The translations under genes and the position numbers were made by a program. A stretch of DNA of 39,322 nt from Gracilinema caldarium (GTDB lineage: Bacteria > Spirochaetota > Spirochaetia > Treponematales > Breznakiellaceae). The notes beneath the pieces are model-generated. The model worked only from the letters and a program-made list of their open reading frames with translations, was not told the origin of the DNA and did no database searches. Each line of letters begins with the position of its first letter. Position 1 is the first letter of the stretch. Positions 17,251 to 25,576 of this stretch are shown here, in pieces. The stretch lies in assembly GCF_029265695.1 (NCBI RefSeq), contig NZ_JAJUHW010000028.1, forward strand, positions 1 to 39,322, read 5' to 3'.

Positions 17251-17593
17251 CATGGTACCTACCAATGTTTTAGCGAAACAGGGCGTAGCAGCGGTTGGCG
17301 GCATCGCCGGCGGTATCGGCCTTATGATACTGGGGGGGCTGCCCTCCCTTTTCGGCATTATTGCCGGCGGTGTGGTCGGTCTTATTGGCCTTGGCGCCAT
17401 GGGATCCCATGACCCGGCGGATAAACGGGCCGGGCTTATTGCCCTGGTGGCCGGCGGCCTTACGGTGCTCTCCAAGGTCGGCATTTTTTCGGGTCTTGCA
17501 AGCAGTTTCCTGGGGCTTGCCACCGTGGGCCTCCTTGGCATGGGGGCCTGGAACGCCTATAAATTTTACAAAGGATTAAAGAGCAGAGCGTGA
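17243..17593 (+). CDS. Small glycine-rich membrane protein, hypothetical
   Basis: A 116-residue hydrophobic protein made almost entirely of Gly/Ala/Leu/Ile-rich segments (AVGGIAGGIGLMILGGLPSL, GIIAGGVVGLIGLGAMG, LIALVAGGLTVLSKVGIF, GLATVGLLGMGAWNAYKFY), giving about three to four membrane passes, with a basic C-terminal KGLKSRA. It overlaps folE2 by eight bases and its TGA overlaps the GTG of miaB by four, so translation is coupled. AAGGAGTT lies shortly upstream of its ATG. I do not recognise a family. The glycine packing recalls small membrane-inserting proteins, but no function can be claimed. Confidence 0.8.
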   Translation: MNDMVPTNVLAKQGVAAVGGIAGGIGLMILGGLPSLFGIIAGGVVGLIGLGAMGSHDPADKRAGLIALVAGGLTVLSKVGIFSGLASSFLGLATVGLLGMGAWNAYKFYKGLKSRA

Positions 17594-18918
17594 CCTATTT
17601 CTTTGAAACCTACGGCTGCCAGATGAACATTGCAGAATCGGCGGCCCTGCAGATGATACTGAAAGAACGGGGCTGGCAGGAAGCCAGCTCCGCCGATACG
17701 GCGGATTTGATATTGCTCAACACCTGTTCCGTCCGGGCTACCGCTGAAAAGCGCGTCATGGGCCGCCTTGCCCAGTACCAGGCAGCAAAACGGCAGCGTC
17801 CATTTACCCTTATTGTGGCGGGCTGTATGGCGGAGCGGCTTGGGGACAAGCTTAAAGAAAAAATCCCCGCTGTAGACTATGTCATGGGAACATCGAGCCG
17901 GTCCACCTTTCCCCTCATCCTCGATGCGGTGGAGGAGGGAAAACCCCTTGTATTAACCGATGAAAAACCGGCCTTCGCCTTTTCATCCTCCCACCTGGAG
18001 GAGGGGCAGTTTCGCAGTTTTGTTCCCATTATGCATGGCTGTAACAATTTCTGCTCCTATTGCATTGTTCCCTACGTCCGGGGGCGGGAAATTTCCCGGG
18101 ATCCCCAGTCTATTGTGGATGAAATTCGGCTCCTTGCCGACCGGGGGGTACGGGAAATAACTCTTTTAGGCCAAAATGTTAACTCCTACCAGTGGAAGGA
18201 CGGAAACCGGAGCCTCGATTTTCCCGGTCTCTTGGAACTGGTGGCAGAGACAGTGGAGCAAAGTCCCATCCGCTGGGTACGCTTCCTTTCAAGCCATCCC
18301 AAGGATCTCTCGTCCCGGGCTATCCAGGTCATGGCCCAGCACCGGGTTTTTGCCCGGCACCTACACCTCTGTGTCCAGCATGGCTCAGACCGTATCCTCG
18401 AGGCCATGAACCGCCGCTACACAAAAAGCCGCTATCTCGAACTGGTGGCGGAAATCCGGGAAGCCATGCCGGACATCAGCCTTTCCACGGATATTCTCAT
18501 CGGTTTTCCCGGAGAAACAGAAGAGGATGTGCAGGACACCCTCTCCCTCATGGAAGAGGTGCGTTTCCTCTACTCTTACATGTATCATTATAATCCCCGG
18601 GAAGGAACCGCAGCCTATAAGCTCCCCAATCGGATACCGGAGCCTATCAAAAAGGAACGGCTCTCCCGGGTCATAGAACTGCAAAAACAGCACACCAAGG
18701 AACAGCTTAAAAGCCGGCTTGGTCAAAAAACGCGTATACTTTTGGAGGGAATTTCCCGCAAAAATGCCGATGAATTATTAGGGCGTACCGAACGGGACGA
18801 AATGGTGGTAGTTCCCGGATCGCCTGCATATATAGGAACCTTTGTTGAGGTTACCCTCAGTGCCCTCAGGGGAAACACCTTCCATGCTAAGGAGATTGTG
18901 CCATGCCAGGACGCCTGA
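17590..18918 (+). CDS. miaB: tRNA-2-methylthio-N6-dimethylallyladenosine synthase
   Basis: Radical-SAM methylthiotransferase adding the 2-methylthio group to i6A37 of tRNAs reading UNN codons. It has 442 residues and the complete three-domain layout. The N-terminal UPF0004 domain holds C10, C46 and C79 for the auxiliary [4Fe-4S] cluster. The radical-SAM CxxxCxxC motif is C151/C155/C158 in GCNNFCSYCIVPYVRGRE. A C-terminal TRAM region starts at about residue 375. YGCQMN and LGQNVNSY distinguish MiaB from the MtaB encoded later in the window. The start is GTG, overlapping the previous stop (GTGA). Its end overlaps the following small membrane-protein gene by 16 bases. Confidence 0.96.
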   Translation: MTYFFETYGCQMNIAESAALQMILKERGWQEASSADTADLILLNTCSVRATAEKRVMGRLAQYQAAKRQRPFTLIVAGCMAERLGDKLKEKIPAVDYVMGTSSRSTFPLILDAVEEGKPLVLTDEKPAFAFSSSHLEEGQFRSFVPIMHGCNNFCSYCIVPYVRGREISRDPQSIVDEIRLLADRGVREITLLGQNVNSYQWKDGNRSLDFPGLLELVAETVEQSPIRWVRFLSSHPKDLSSRAIQVMAQHRVFARHLHLCVQHGSDRILEAMNRRYTKSRYLELVAEIREAMPDISLSTDILIGFPGETEEDVQDTLSLMEEVRFLYSYMYHYNPREGTAAYKLPNRIPEPIKKERLSRVIELQKQHTKEQLKSRLGQKTRILLEGISRKNADELLGRTERDEMVVVPGSPAYIGTFVEVTLSALRGNTFHAKEIVPCQDA

Positions 18919-19232
18919 TTGGTATTGTCATCGGAATAGGAGTACTGGTTGCCTTTATCAGCCTGAACCTCCGCAATGTCTGTGACATATCCTTCGGCTT
19001 TTTTACCCTTACGGGCATTCCCGTGTTTCTCACCATTCTGGCGTCCTTTGCTTTGGGGCTCATAGCGGCCCTTCCTACGGTGTTCGCTGCATGGCTCTAT
19101 GCCCACCGGCTCTCCAAACAGCTTTCTATGGATTCTAGACCGGAAAAAAGAACCGCAGCAGCGCAAAAAAAGCAGAAACGAAATACCGTAAAGGATCATC
19201 AGTTTGATGAAAAAGACTTTGGCATCGACTGA
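18903..19232 (+). CDS. Two-TM LapA-like membrane protein, hypothetical
   Basis: A 109-residue protein. Two hydrophobic segments (GRLIGIVIGIGVLVAFISLN, about 3-22, and the stretch from TGIPVFLTILASFALGLIA, about 37-66) are joined by a short loop, NLRNVCDISFGFFTL. This arrangement, with N-x-x-x-V-x-I-x-F in the loop, resembles LapA/DUF1049 proteins of the inner membrane. The tail is charged, Lys/Arg/Gln-rich and then acidic (DEKDFGID), probably cytoplasmic. It overlaps miaB by 16 bases, hence the same transcript. Family assignment is tentative; function unknown. Confidence 0.72.
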   Translation: MPGRLIGIVIGIGVLVAFISLNLRNVCDISFGFFTLTGIPVFLTILASFALGLIAALPTVFAAWLYAHRLSKQLSMDSRPEKRTAAAQKKQKRNTVKDHQFDEKDFGID

Positions 19233-19244
19233 AATGGTCAAAGT

Positions 19245-20192
19245 ATGAGTAAAACTAAATTGCAGCCGGTGGTAGCCCTGATCATTTTTTTGCTTGTTCC
19301 GCTTTTTGGGATCCAAGCTCAGACTGTCGATCAGGTTCAAAATCTATTTCAGGAATATGAAAGAATACAAAAGCAGCTACAGGATAAGGGTCTCGAGGCA
19401 AAAACGAAGAGGGGCCTATGGCTCACCTTAGCCCGCTTGCAGCTGCAAAGCGGCGATTACCAGGGAGCAGCCGCAAGTTATTCTGAAGCTGCCTTTTCTG
19501 TGGCCGCAAACCGGGATGAGGAAGCGCTGCTTCGTGCTGCTTTATGCTACCTATTTGTCGGAGAATTTGAACGGGCTTCTTCTACAGTCAAAAACCTGCT
19601 GCTTACTTCTCGAAACAGCCAAATTATTGAGCAAGCCCAAGGGGTAGGAGCTGTCATAGATGCCTTCCGGGGAGAAAACGGGGCATTGCAGAATCTGGAA
19701 CTCATGCTTCAGGACCCCGCGCGGGGAGCTCAAAAGCCAGCATTACTGTACATCTTGTATCATCTTACGGGAAAGGAAGCCTATGTGCAGGGGCTCAAAA
19801 AAGAATGGGGAAACAGCATAGAATCAGCCCTGTTGGAGGGATCTTCAGCAGCCCTTAAACTTTCGCCCCTCTGGCTCATGGGTACTCTTGTACCCCAGCC
19901 ATCGCAAGTGCAAAACCTAGCAGCAGAACCCAAGGAAATACAGCAGAATAAAGATATTGCTCCTCAGGAAGAAATTCTCCTGCAGTTAGGTCTCTTTAAT
20001 CAGCAAGGCAATGCACAGCAAATGGCAAGCCGATTGCAGGAAAAGGGATTTAAGGCTGAAATACGTAAACGCATGGTAAATGGTGCTGAGTACTGGGCGG
20101 TAACGGTAGTTGGAGGGGCAAACTATAACCAGAAGCTCATGGAGCTAAAAAATGCAGGTTTCGAAGCCTTCCCGGTATTTCCGGAGAAATAA
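19245..20192 (+). CDS. Exported TPR-like protein with C-terminal SPOR domain
   Basis: A 315-residue protein with signal peptide (LQPVVALIIFLLVPLFGIQA, residues about 6-25). A helical tetratricopeptide-like region follows (RGLWLTLARLQLQSGDYQGA, EEALLRAALCYLFVGEFERA). The last about 70 residues fit a SPOR peptidoglycan-binding domain: ILLQLGLFNQQGNAQQMASR, LQEKGFKAEIRKRM, EYWAVTVVGG and LKNAGFEAFPVF. SPOR domains bind denuded septal glycan, so a periplasmic role in division or wall remodelling is likely. It is the last gene of the folD operon, 12 bases after its neighbour, and converges with the next gene only ten bases away, with no obvious terminator between. Confidence 0.87.
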   Translation: MSKTKLQPVVALIIFLLVPLFGIQAQTVDQVQNLFQEYERIQKQLQDKGLEAKTKRGLWLTLARLQLQSGDYQGAAASYSEAAFSVAANRDEEALLRAALCYLFVGEFERASSTVKNLLLTSRNSQIIEQAQGVGAVIDAFRGENGALQNLELMLQDPARGAQKPALLYILYHLTGKEAYVQGLKKEWGNSIESALLEGSSAALKLSPLWLMGTLVPQPSQVQNLAAEPKEIQQNKDIAPQEEILLQLGLFNQQGNAQQMASRLQEKGFKAEIRKRMVNGAEYWAVTVVGGANYNQKLMELKNAGFEAFPVFPEK

Positions 20193-20202
20193 GACCTGAG
20201 CT

Positions 20203-21708
20203 TTATTTAACTAAAACGTACTGCATAGTCCCTTCATTTACATTCTCAATTCCGTTTATTCCAAGCCGAACCTTTGTCAGTTCCATAATTTTTTGCCGCA
20301 CTGGCCCTTTGTTAAGCTCTCGCCGTTCAACCTTGTACACTTCTCTATTTACCGACATAGTGGAAGAGGCATATCGGAGTTCTAGAATTTCTATGCCGTT
20401 TTGCAAGTAGAAAGAGTAATTACCCGTAACTGTTTTTCCCTGACTTGTTTTTTCAAAATTACCGTTAGTATCAAAAACTATGCTGTCGCTTGCTCCATCG
20501 TATCTGGCATTAACCCAGGCATCTATGGTGCGCGTTTCAGCAGCTGCTGGGGAACTGTTTAACGTTTTAGCAACCTTCTGGTATACCCCATCCCAATGGC
20601 CGGTAATACCTATTTTAAGCTGCACATCTTCAAAAATCCTAATCACAATACTGTCTTTTGTCTCAAGACTGATATCAATTAATCGTCTCAGGGTGGTAAC
20701 CGAAAGATTTTGGCTGCTGATATAAATGCCATACCTGGTGGAGCTAGAATTTTGCCATCGGTAGACTTCCTGTGTTTTATCCTCGTAAAAGATAATCTCC
20801 CGTTTTGCCACATCAAAGTAAATATATTGTTTTACGTCCTGACCTGATCCAGTATAATACCAGAGGCCGTTCAAAAATTGTTCGAATTTACCAGCGGTTC
20901 CGTCTAAGAGTTCCCGTATTTGCCGCTGTTCAATCTGATTCCCCGGAATTCGAGCCGTACCAATCCGTTCATATACCCCTGAATCTTTATTGTAGGCATA
21001 TTTAATTTCAATCTGGTCAAGTAAATTGGTGGATTCCAAATCTCTGCCAAAGGTAGAAATCGTAAATGCAGCCCCAGATGAGATCCCCATCGCATATGCC
21101 TGGGATCTATCTGTTTCGGTAATCACGATGGTACCATCAACCTTCATTTCGGCAATCTTTTTTATATCATACCCAGAAGTAGGGATAAGAAAGGCCGTTA
21201 AAGTTTGTTCTCCAGAATCATTGAGACCCTCCAGAATAATACAATTGCTTCGGTCCCCTATAAGGTCTTTCAGTAAGAGCCGCACGGTTCGTGCCTTTGT
21301 TGCGAGTGTAGGCTGTTCCCATGCCTTATTATACAAACCGGTGGCCTCATCAAAATCGATATAGGCTACCATAATTGGCCCGTTCAGGTCCGTATTTTTG
21401 CGATATGCAATGATTTGTTCATCCTGAGGATCCGCATCCATGTTTTGGGTAATAATAGAAACAATTTGCTCATCGCTAGCGAGGGCAATTTTTGACAGAT
21501 TTAAGTCTTCATAGGCCATTCGTTCAGCAACAGAATCAGGAGTGCTGTCTGAAATATAGCTATTGGTTTGAGGTGTAATGACCTTTGTCTGACGTATTTG
21601 CGCATTTCGAACAGAAAAACTCTGTTGATTGAATAAAAAATAGACAATGACGCCCAGGGTAATAATAAAAAAAAGAGGTACAAATATATTAATGTGTCTA
21701 TGTTTCAT
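20203..21708 (-). CDS. Tp0751 (pallilysin)-like exported protein, lacking HEXXH
   Basis: A 501-residue protein with an N-terminal signal anchor (residues about 8-27). Residues about 270-380 resemble, from memory, the lipocalin-like domain of T. pallidum Tp0751: FLNGLWYY, IYFDVAKREIIFYEDKTQEV, TTLRRLIDISLETK, VIRIFEDVQLKIG and HWDGVYQKV align in order. Tp0751 is about 237 residues; here about 260 extra residues precede and about 120 follow the domain. At the position of the proposed Tp0751 HEXXH motif this protein reads KDSIV (351-355), so it is not a metalloprotease by that motif. It overlaps the nrnA stop by four bases. Relationship is inferred from motif order plus the vWA neighbour. Confidence 0.78.
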   Translation of the reverse strand: MKHRHINIFVPLFFIITLGVIVYFLFNQQSFSVRNAQIRQTKVITPQTNSYISDSTPDSVAERMAYEDLNLSKIALASDEQIVSIITQNMDADPQDEQIIAYRKNTDLNGPIMVAYIDFDEATGLYNKAWEQPTLATKARTVRLLLKDLIGDRSNCIILEGLNDSGEQTLTAFLIPTSGYDIKKIAEMKVDGTIVITETDRSQAYAMGISSGAAFTISTFGRDLESTNLLDQIEIKYAYNKDSGVYERIGTARIPGNQIEQRQIRELLDGTAGKFEQFLNGLWYYTGSGQDVKQYIYFDVAKREIIFYEDKTQEVYRWQNSSSTRYGIYISSQNLSVTTLRRLIDISLETKDSIVIRIFEDVQLKIGITGHWDGVYQKVAKTLNSSPAAAETRTIDAWVNARYDGASDSIVFDTNGNFEKTSQGKTVTGNYSFYLQNGIEILELRYASSTMSVNREVYKVERRELNKGPVRQKIMELTKVRLGINGIENVNEGTMQYVLVK

Positions 21709-22694
21709 GCCATTCCCAAAGCTGTAAGAACCTTTTGTAGCACCTTTGTACGGGTTTCTTCAAGCCCCATATTGCTTTTAAAGCCCGCCGCCATTTTGTG
21801 ACCCCCGCCTCCGAATTGTTGGGCTAGTAGGGACACATTCACTTTACCTTTGGAACGGAGGGAACAGCGGACAAGACCTTCTTTGTTCTGCTTTATAAGG
21901 ATAGAAACTTCTATTTCCTTAATTTGTAAAGGTATATTGATGAAATTTTCAGCGTCTTCATAGGCAGCTCCTGTTTCTTCCAGATCCGCCTTGGTCATTA
22001 CTTGAATGGCAACAGTACCCTGTCCCTGAATATCAAGGCTGGCCATAACCCGCTTTTGCAGCATCAATACAGAAAGAGAATTGCTTTCAAAAAGGTTCCG
22101 GTAAATCTCATGGGGGACCGCTCCTGCTCGAACTAAAAGTAATGCGGTTTCAAAGGTTTTTGCACTTGTTTTTGAATAGATAAAAGACCCCGTGTCATAT
22201 ATCAATCCTGCATAGGCAGGGATCGCAATTTCCTTCGAAACAGACATTCCTGCAACCTGGATAAGGTCCACCAGTATTTGTGTCGTTGATGCGGCGGATA
22301 TATCTATATATCCATCCAGATGGGTAAAGGGGCTTTGTTCATGATGATCAATTAAGAATACACCCTGGGCATGGGGCAGAGCTTCGTTAAGCATACATCC
22401 CAGATTAAATTCATCGGAAGTATCGACAATCATCATGCCGCCCTGTTCGGGCAAATGAAAATGGCGGCTATTGTTCCAGCATTCTATGACACCATCGGGA
22501 TCGAGAAAAGAGAACCGCTGCGGAATCGGGTCTGCATTTATAATGCGGACATGTTTTTTTAAGGACCTTAGTATATGATACAGCATAATTTCCGCACCAA
22601 TACCATCCGCATCAGGACCCGTATGGGTTGTGATGATGAACGCGTCATAGGTATTGATAAATGCGAGAATATCCTGCACCGTATTCACATACAT
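21705..22694 (-). CDS. nrnA: DHH/DHHA1 phosphoesterase, NrnA-type (nanoRNase / pAp phosphatase)
   Basis: Cytoplasmic Mn-dependent phosphoesterase, 329 residues, probably degrading nanoRNA and/or dephosphorylating 3'-phosphoadenosine 5'-phosphate. DHH motifs are H24-x3-D28-x-D30 in THTGPDADGIGAE, MIVDTSD, LIDHHEQ and LIYDTGSFIYSKTS. The C-terminal DHHA1 domain ends in the GGGGHKMAAGF signature. Length and domain order fit NrnA rather than RecJ or GdpP. It lies between the vWA and Tp0751-like genes and overlaps the latter by four bases. Substrate (nanoRNA, pAp or a cyclic-dinucleotide product) cannot be told from sequence. Confidence 0.92.
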   Translation of the reverse strand: MYVNTVQDILAFINTYDAFIITTHTGPDADGIGAEIMLYHILRSLKKHVRIINADPIPQRFSFLDPDGVIECWNNSRHFHLPEQGGMMIVDTSDEFNLGCMLNEALPHAQGVFLIDHHEQSPFTHLDGYIDISAASTTQILVDLIQVAGMSVSKEIAIPAYAGLIYDTGSFIYSKTSAKTFETALLLVRAGAVPHEIYRNLFESNSLSVLMLQKRVMASLDIQGQGTVAIQVMTKADLEETGAAYEDAENFINIPLQIKEIEVSILIKQNKEGLVRCSLRSKGKVNVSLLAQQFGGGGHKMAAGFKSNMGLEETRTKVLQKVLTALGMA

Positions 22695-22710
22695 TTCCTT
22701 ATGTTACCGT

Positions 22711-23328
22711 TCATGGTGTCTTCTGTTGCAATGTGTCTACAAAAGCTTGGTATTCCTTGGCCGCGGTTTGAATCTTTGCTTCCAGGTTAAGACCAATGAT
22801 GATTACTTTCCAGCCAGGAAAATCTTCAACTTTTGAATACTTTAGCAAAGCCTCCAATTCTTTGGTTTTTGGCAGATTTACGCTGTTTCCCGTACTGTCA
22901 GTCCCGGTAATAATCAGCGCAATAGCCATAGTCTGCTGTTTGGCCTTCGCCGCATCCCGCTTTTTTGCTTCCCGGATTGCTCCGGCTAGATCAGCAAAGT
23001 TTCCTTGAATGCTAATACTTTGCAAGGTTTTTGCAAGATCTGTCGTGCTTTCGGGCCCCGAAATCCGGTTTTCGGTCACCAATTGGACCAATGAGCCAGC
23101 ACTGATAATGGTTACTGTGTCATCCTTTTGGAGTATTTCATCCAAAACCGTCCTGCGGACCCAGGAAAGGGCCTCCCCATAGTGGGCAGAAATCGATGCA
23201 CTTGTATCTATAAGAAGGTACAAATCGATGGGTCCTTTCCGAAAATCTTCGCCGAAAGCTGTATTTGCTGTAAAGAGGATTGTAAAAAAAAGTATCCACA
23301 TAGGCCGAACATGCATTATACTTCTCAT
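22711..23328 (-). CDS. Secreted von Willebrand factor A domain protein, Tp0750-like
   Basis: A 205-residue exported protein. A signal peptide (MWILFFTILFTANTAFG, ending near residue 26) is followed by a vWA domain. The MIDAS DxSxS motif is present as DTSAS (41-45) at the end of the first strand (IDLYLLIDTSAS), with MAIALIITGTDST as a later strand. The threonine usually found in the second MIDAS motif is not obvious in GNFADLAGAI, so metal binding may be altered. Size, fold and neighbourhood match T. pallidum Tp0750 (about 223 aa), which is co-transcribed with Tp0751. Here a DHH phosphoesterase gene intervenes. AAGGG precedes the ATG; a second in-frame ATG four codons later is possible. Confidence 0.85.
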   Translation of the reverse strand: MRSIMHVRPMWILFFTILFTANTAFGEDFRKGPIDLYLLIDTSASISAHYGEALSWVRRTVLDEILQKDDTVTIISAGSLVQLVTENRISGPESTTDLAKTLQSISIQGNFADLAGAIREAKKRDAAKAKQQTMAIALIITGTDSTGNSVNLPKTKELEALLKYSKVEDFPGWKVIIIGLNLEAKIQTAAKEYQAFVDTLQQKTP

Positions 23329-23384
23329 ATACCCTTACTTTAACACATTATTGCGTAAAGATGGCACAAAAAAATAAAAAACGC

Positions 23385-23412
23385 TTTACATTTTTACCGC
23401 AATGTTGATAAT
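23385..23412 (+). promoter_or_regulatory. Candidate cfpA promoter
   Basis: TTTACA (23385-23390), a 16-base spacer and GATAAT (23407-23412) lie in the 141-base divergent gap between the vWA gene and cfpA. The roughly 50-base leader contains a small hairpin (ACGG/CCGT, 23438-23450) and AAGGAG (23456-23461), eight bases before the cfpA ATG. Confidence 0.5.
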
Positions 23413-23469
23413 CTATAGGAGTAAGTACAGTAATCAAACGGAATCACCGTTAAACAAGGAGTCAGGATT

Positions 23470-25515
23470 ATGGGAGCCATTGACCTGCCCAAGAGCCCGA
23501 ATGTATTTCATCCCGAGAAGCCGAGTGCTGTAGGTTCACGGAACTCGCTAGCCCAGGAATACCGGGACCAGCAAAAAGAAGTGAACCAACTCCTCGAAGA
23601 GGAAACGAATAAAGTACTCCACCATCTCCAGGCTAAACTTCCTAAAGAAGTTCTGGAACGGCTGGATGTTATGGGTGGTTTAAAGGAAAAGCTTTATAAC
23701 TACTTCAACCAGAATTACCAGAACATGTTCAACCGGTACATGGTTACCGCTGAAGATGAAATGGTCAAAAAGATCCGGAATTATATCGACAAGGAAGAAA
23801 CAAAGGTCCTTGCTCGGTATACCCCCAAAGAAATCGCGGATCTCTTGGACCAGGTAGGCGGTGCAGACAAGTTCAACACCGGCGAAATTGAAAAATCCAT
23901 TGTTAACATGTATGGACACCTGCAGGGCCATATCCAGCGGGGTGTTAATGACCTTGAAAACCTCACGAACAGCCTGCTCCGGCAGAAAACCGATGTGGGT
24001 GCCTTTATTCGGGGTGAAAATGCCTATTCGGTTGTTAAGTGTGCTTTCAAAGACAATATCGTAAAGCCCAAGACTGTTGCGGATGTTAAACTTTCCGTAA
24101 ACATTTTGGATTCTGAGCTTATCAGCCCCATTTTCCACTACCAGGTAACCGTAGAATACCTTATTAAAGATCTGATTTCTAAGCACATTATCGATACCAT
24201 CGATAAGGAAATCGAAAAACTGAAAGATGAGCGGATAGACCAGGGCTTGGATGAGCTTTCGGATAGTGAAATCATTTTCGCCAAAATCAACAAGGTGGAA
24301 AACTATACCGATGACAAAGTCGAGGATCCTAAATCCAAGCGCTATACGATCATCGCCAAAGCCTTGATGGAGCGGATTAACGACCTTCGGGCGGAAATTG
24401 ACCCCGCATCCTTTGATCAGCTTAATATCCGTGAAAATATTAAAAAGATTGTGGATATGGAAAATATCCGTAACCGGGGCTTTAATACGGCTATTAACTC
24501 GATTACCTCTATTCTGGATACCTCCAAAATGGGCTATCAGTACATCGAAAACCTCAAGAATGCCCGCGAGCTTATCATCCGGGAATATGAGGATACCGAT
24601 GTGGCTAACCTTCCCGATGAACGGTACCAGATCCGCATGCGCTATTATGACAATGCCCAGTTGATTGAAGAGCGCAAAGCCTATGATGTACAGGTAAAGA
24701 GCTTTGAGACTGAAGTCCAGCACCTGTGGGATGTTCTGGACATGATTTATGAAGATTCCAAGTTCCTTACCCGGGTTACCGATTTTGCCGATTTGGCTAA
24801 GATTTACAAGAAAAAGATCCGGAAGAACATTAAGGAACGGACCGGCGATCCTCTGTATGAGGATATTGCCAAGGTTTGGGACGAAATTTCCTTTATTAAG
24901 CCCGCTGAAACAGAAGTTGAGCGGATGAACCGCACTTATCTGTACGAAAAAGACAAGCTGCGGCACAAGCTTATCCTGATGCGGGAAAAAATGAAGTCCA
25001 TGTATGGATACCAGTATCCTATCCAGCGGCGTGTCATGGAAGAGCGGCTTAACTTCCTTGAAAAGGAATTCAACCGGTTTGACTATATGATTAATCCTTA
25101 TCATATTCAGCCCGGTCTGCTCCTTGATGTGGATATTACGTCGATCAAACGCAAAAAGGCCACACTGGATGGTATGGCAAATGTGCTGAACGAATTCCTC
25201 CATGGTGTTTCCAAGGGCTTCCAGGATGCTGCATTTGCATCCTTCAGCCGCCGCCGCTCTACGGTTCGTCAGGATATTGCCCAGTCCTTTGCTGAATCCA
25301 CAGCAGAAGGTCCTGCAGCTCTTGATCCCGGCAAAGCCTATCTGGATATGCTGAATGCAGAGGAAAATAACAACCTTATTCCAGAAACAGTTAAGGCAGA
25401 GCCCAAAGCTTCCAGAGGCCGTGGAAGAGCCGCTAAAGGTGTTGTAGATGAGAAGCCTGCAAAACGGGGACGTAAAGCCCGTTCGGCCGGCAGCGACGGC
25501 CTAAAGGAAGTCTAA
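23470..25515 (+). CDS. cfpA: Cytoplasmic filament protein A
   Basis: Structural subunit of the cytoplasmic filament ribbon that runs beneath the flagella in Treponema. It has 681 residues, against about 678 in T. pallidum. It is highly charged and mostly alpha-helical, with long coiled-coil stretches ([57 protein letters not shown]) and no signal peptide. The final about 40 residues differ: a basic tail with RGRGRAAK and KRGRKARS resembles nucleic-acid-binding AT-hook-like motifs. A strong ribosome-binding site and a dedicated strong terminator suggest high, monocistronic-biased expression. Adjacent genes are Tp0750-like upstream (divergent) and Tp0747/Tp0746-like downstream, the order I recall from T. 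pallidum. Confidence 0.95.
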   Translation: MGAIDLPKSPNVFHPEKPSAVGSRNSLAQEYRDQQKEVNQLLEEETNKVLHHLQAKLPKEVLERLDVMGGLKEKLYNYFNQNYQNMFNRYMVTAEDEMVKKIRNYIDKEETKVLARYTPKEIADLLDQVGGADKFNTGEIEKSIVNMYGHLQGHIQRGVNDLENLTNSLLRQKTDVGAFIRGENAYSVVKCAFKDNIVKPKTVADVKLSVNILDSELISPIFHYQVTVEYLIKDLISKHIIDTIDKEIEKLKDERIDQGLDELSDSEIIFAKINKVENYTDDKVEDPKSKRYTIIAKALMERINDLRAEIDPASFDQLNIRENIKKIVDMENIRNRGFNTAINSITSILDTSKMGYQYIENLKNARELIIREYEDTDVANLPDERYQIRMRYYDNAQLIEERKAYDVQVKSFETEVQHLWDVLDMIYEDSKFLTRVTDFADLAKIYKKKIRKNIKERTGDPLYEDIAKVWDEISFIKPAETEVERMNRTYLYEKDKLRHKLILMREKMKSMYGYQYPIQRRVMEERLNFLEKEFNRFDYMINPYHIQPGLLLDVDITSIKRKKATLDGMANVLNEFLHGVSKGFQDAAFASFSRRRSTVRQDIAQSFAESTAEGPAALDPGKAYLDMLNAEENNNLIPETVKAEPKASRGRGRAAKGVVDEKPAKRGRKARSAGSDGLKEV

Positions 25516-25535
25516 TCCCTTACGGCTAAATGATG

Positions 25536-25563
25536 ACGCCCCCGAAAAACGGGGGCGTTTTTT
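25536..25563 (+). terminator. Strong rho-independent terminator after cfpA
   Basis: A nine-pair GC-rich stem ACGCCCCCG/CGGGGGCGT with an AAAAA loop (25536-25558) runs into an uninterrupted T-tract ending at 25563. It lies 20 bases after the cfpA stop and 14 bases before the next start, so the downstream pair depends on readthrough or its own promoter. Confidence 0.9.
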
Positions 25564-25576
25564 CTAGGAGGCTGGT

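Noticed and set aside
23680..25203. A 507-codon open frame on the minus strand opposite cfpA
   Set aside because: It is fully antisense to a confidently identified gene, has no ribosome-binding site or family match, and its composition follows from the strong codon bias of cfpA.
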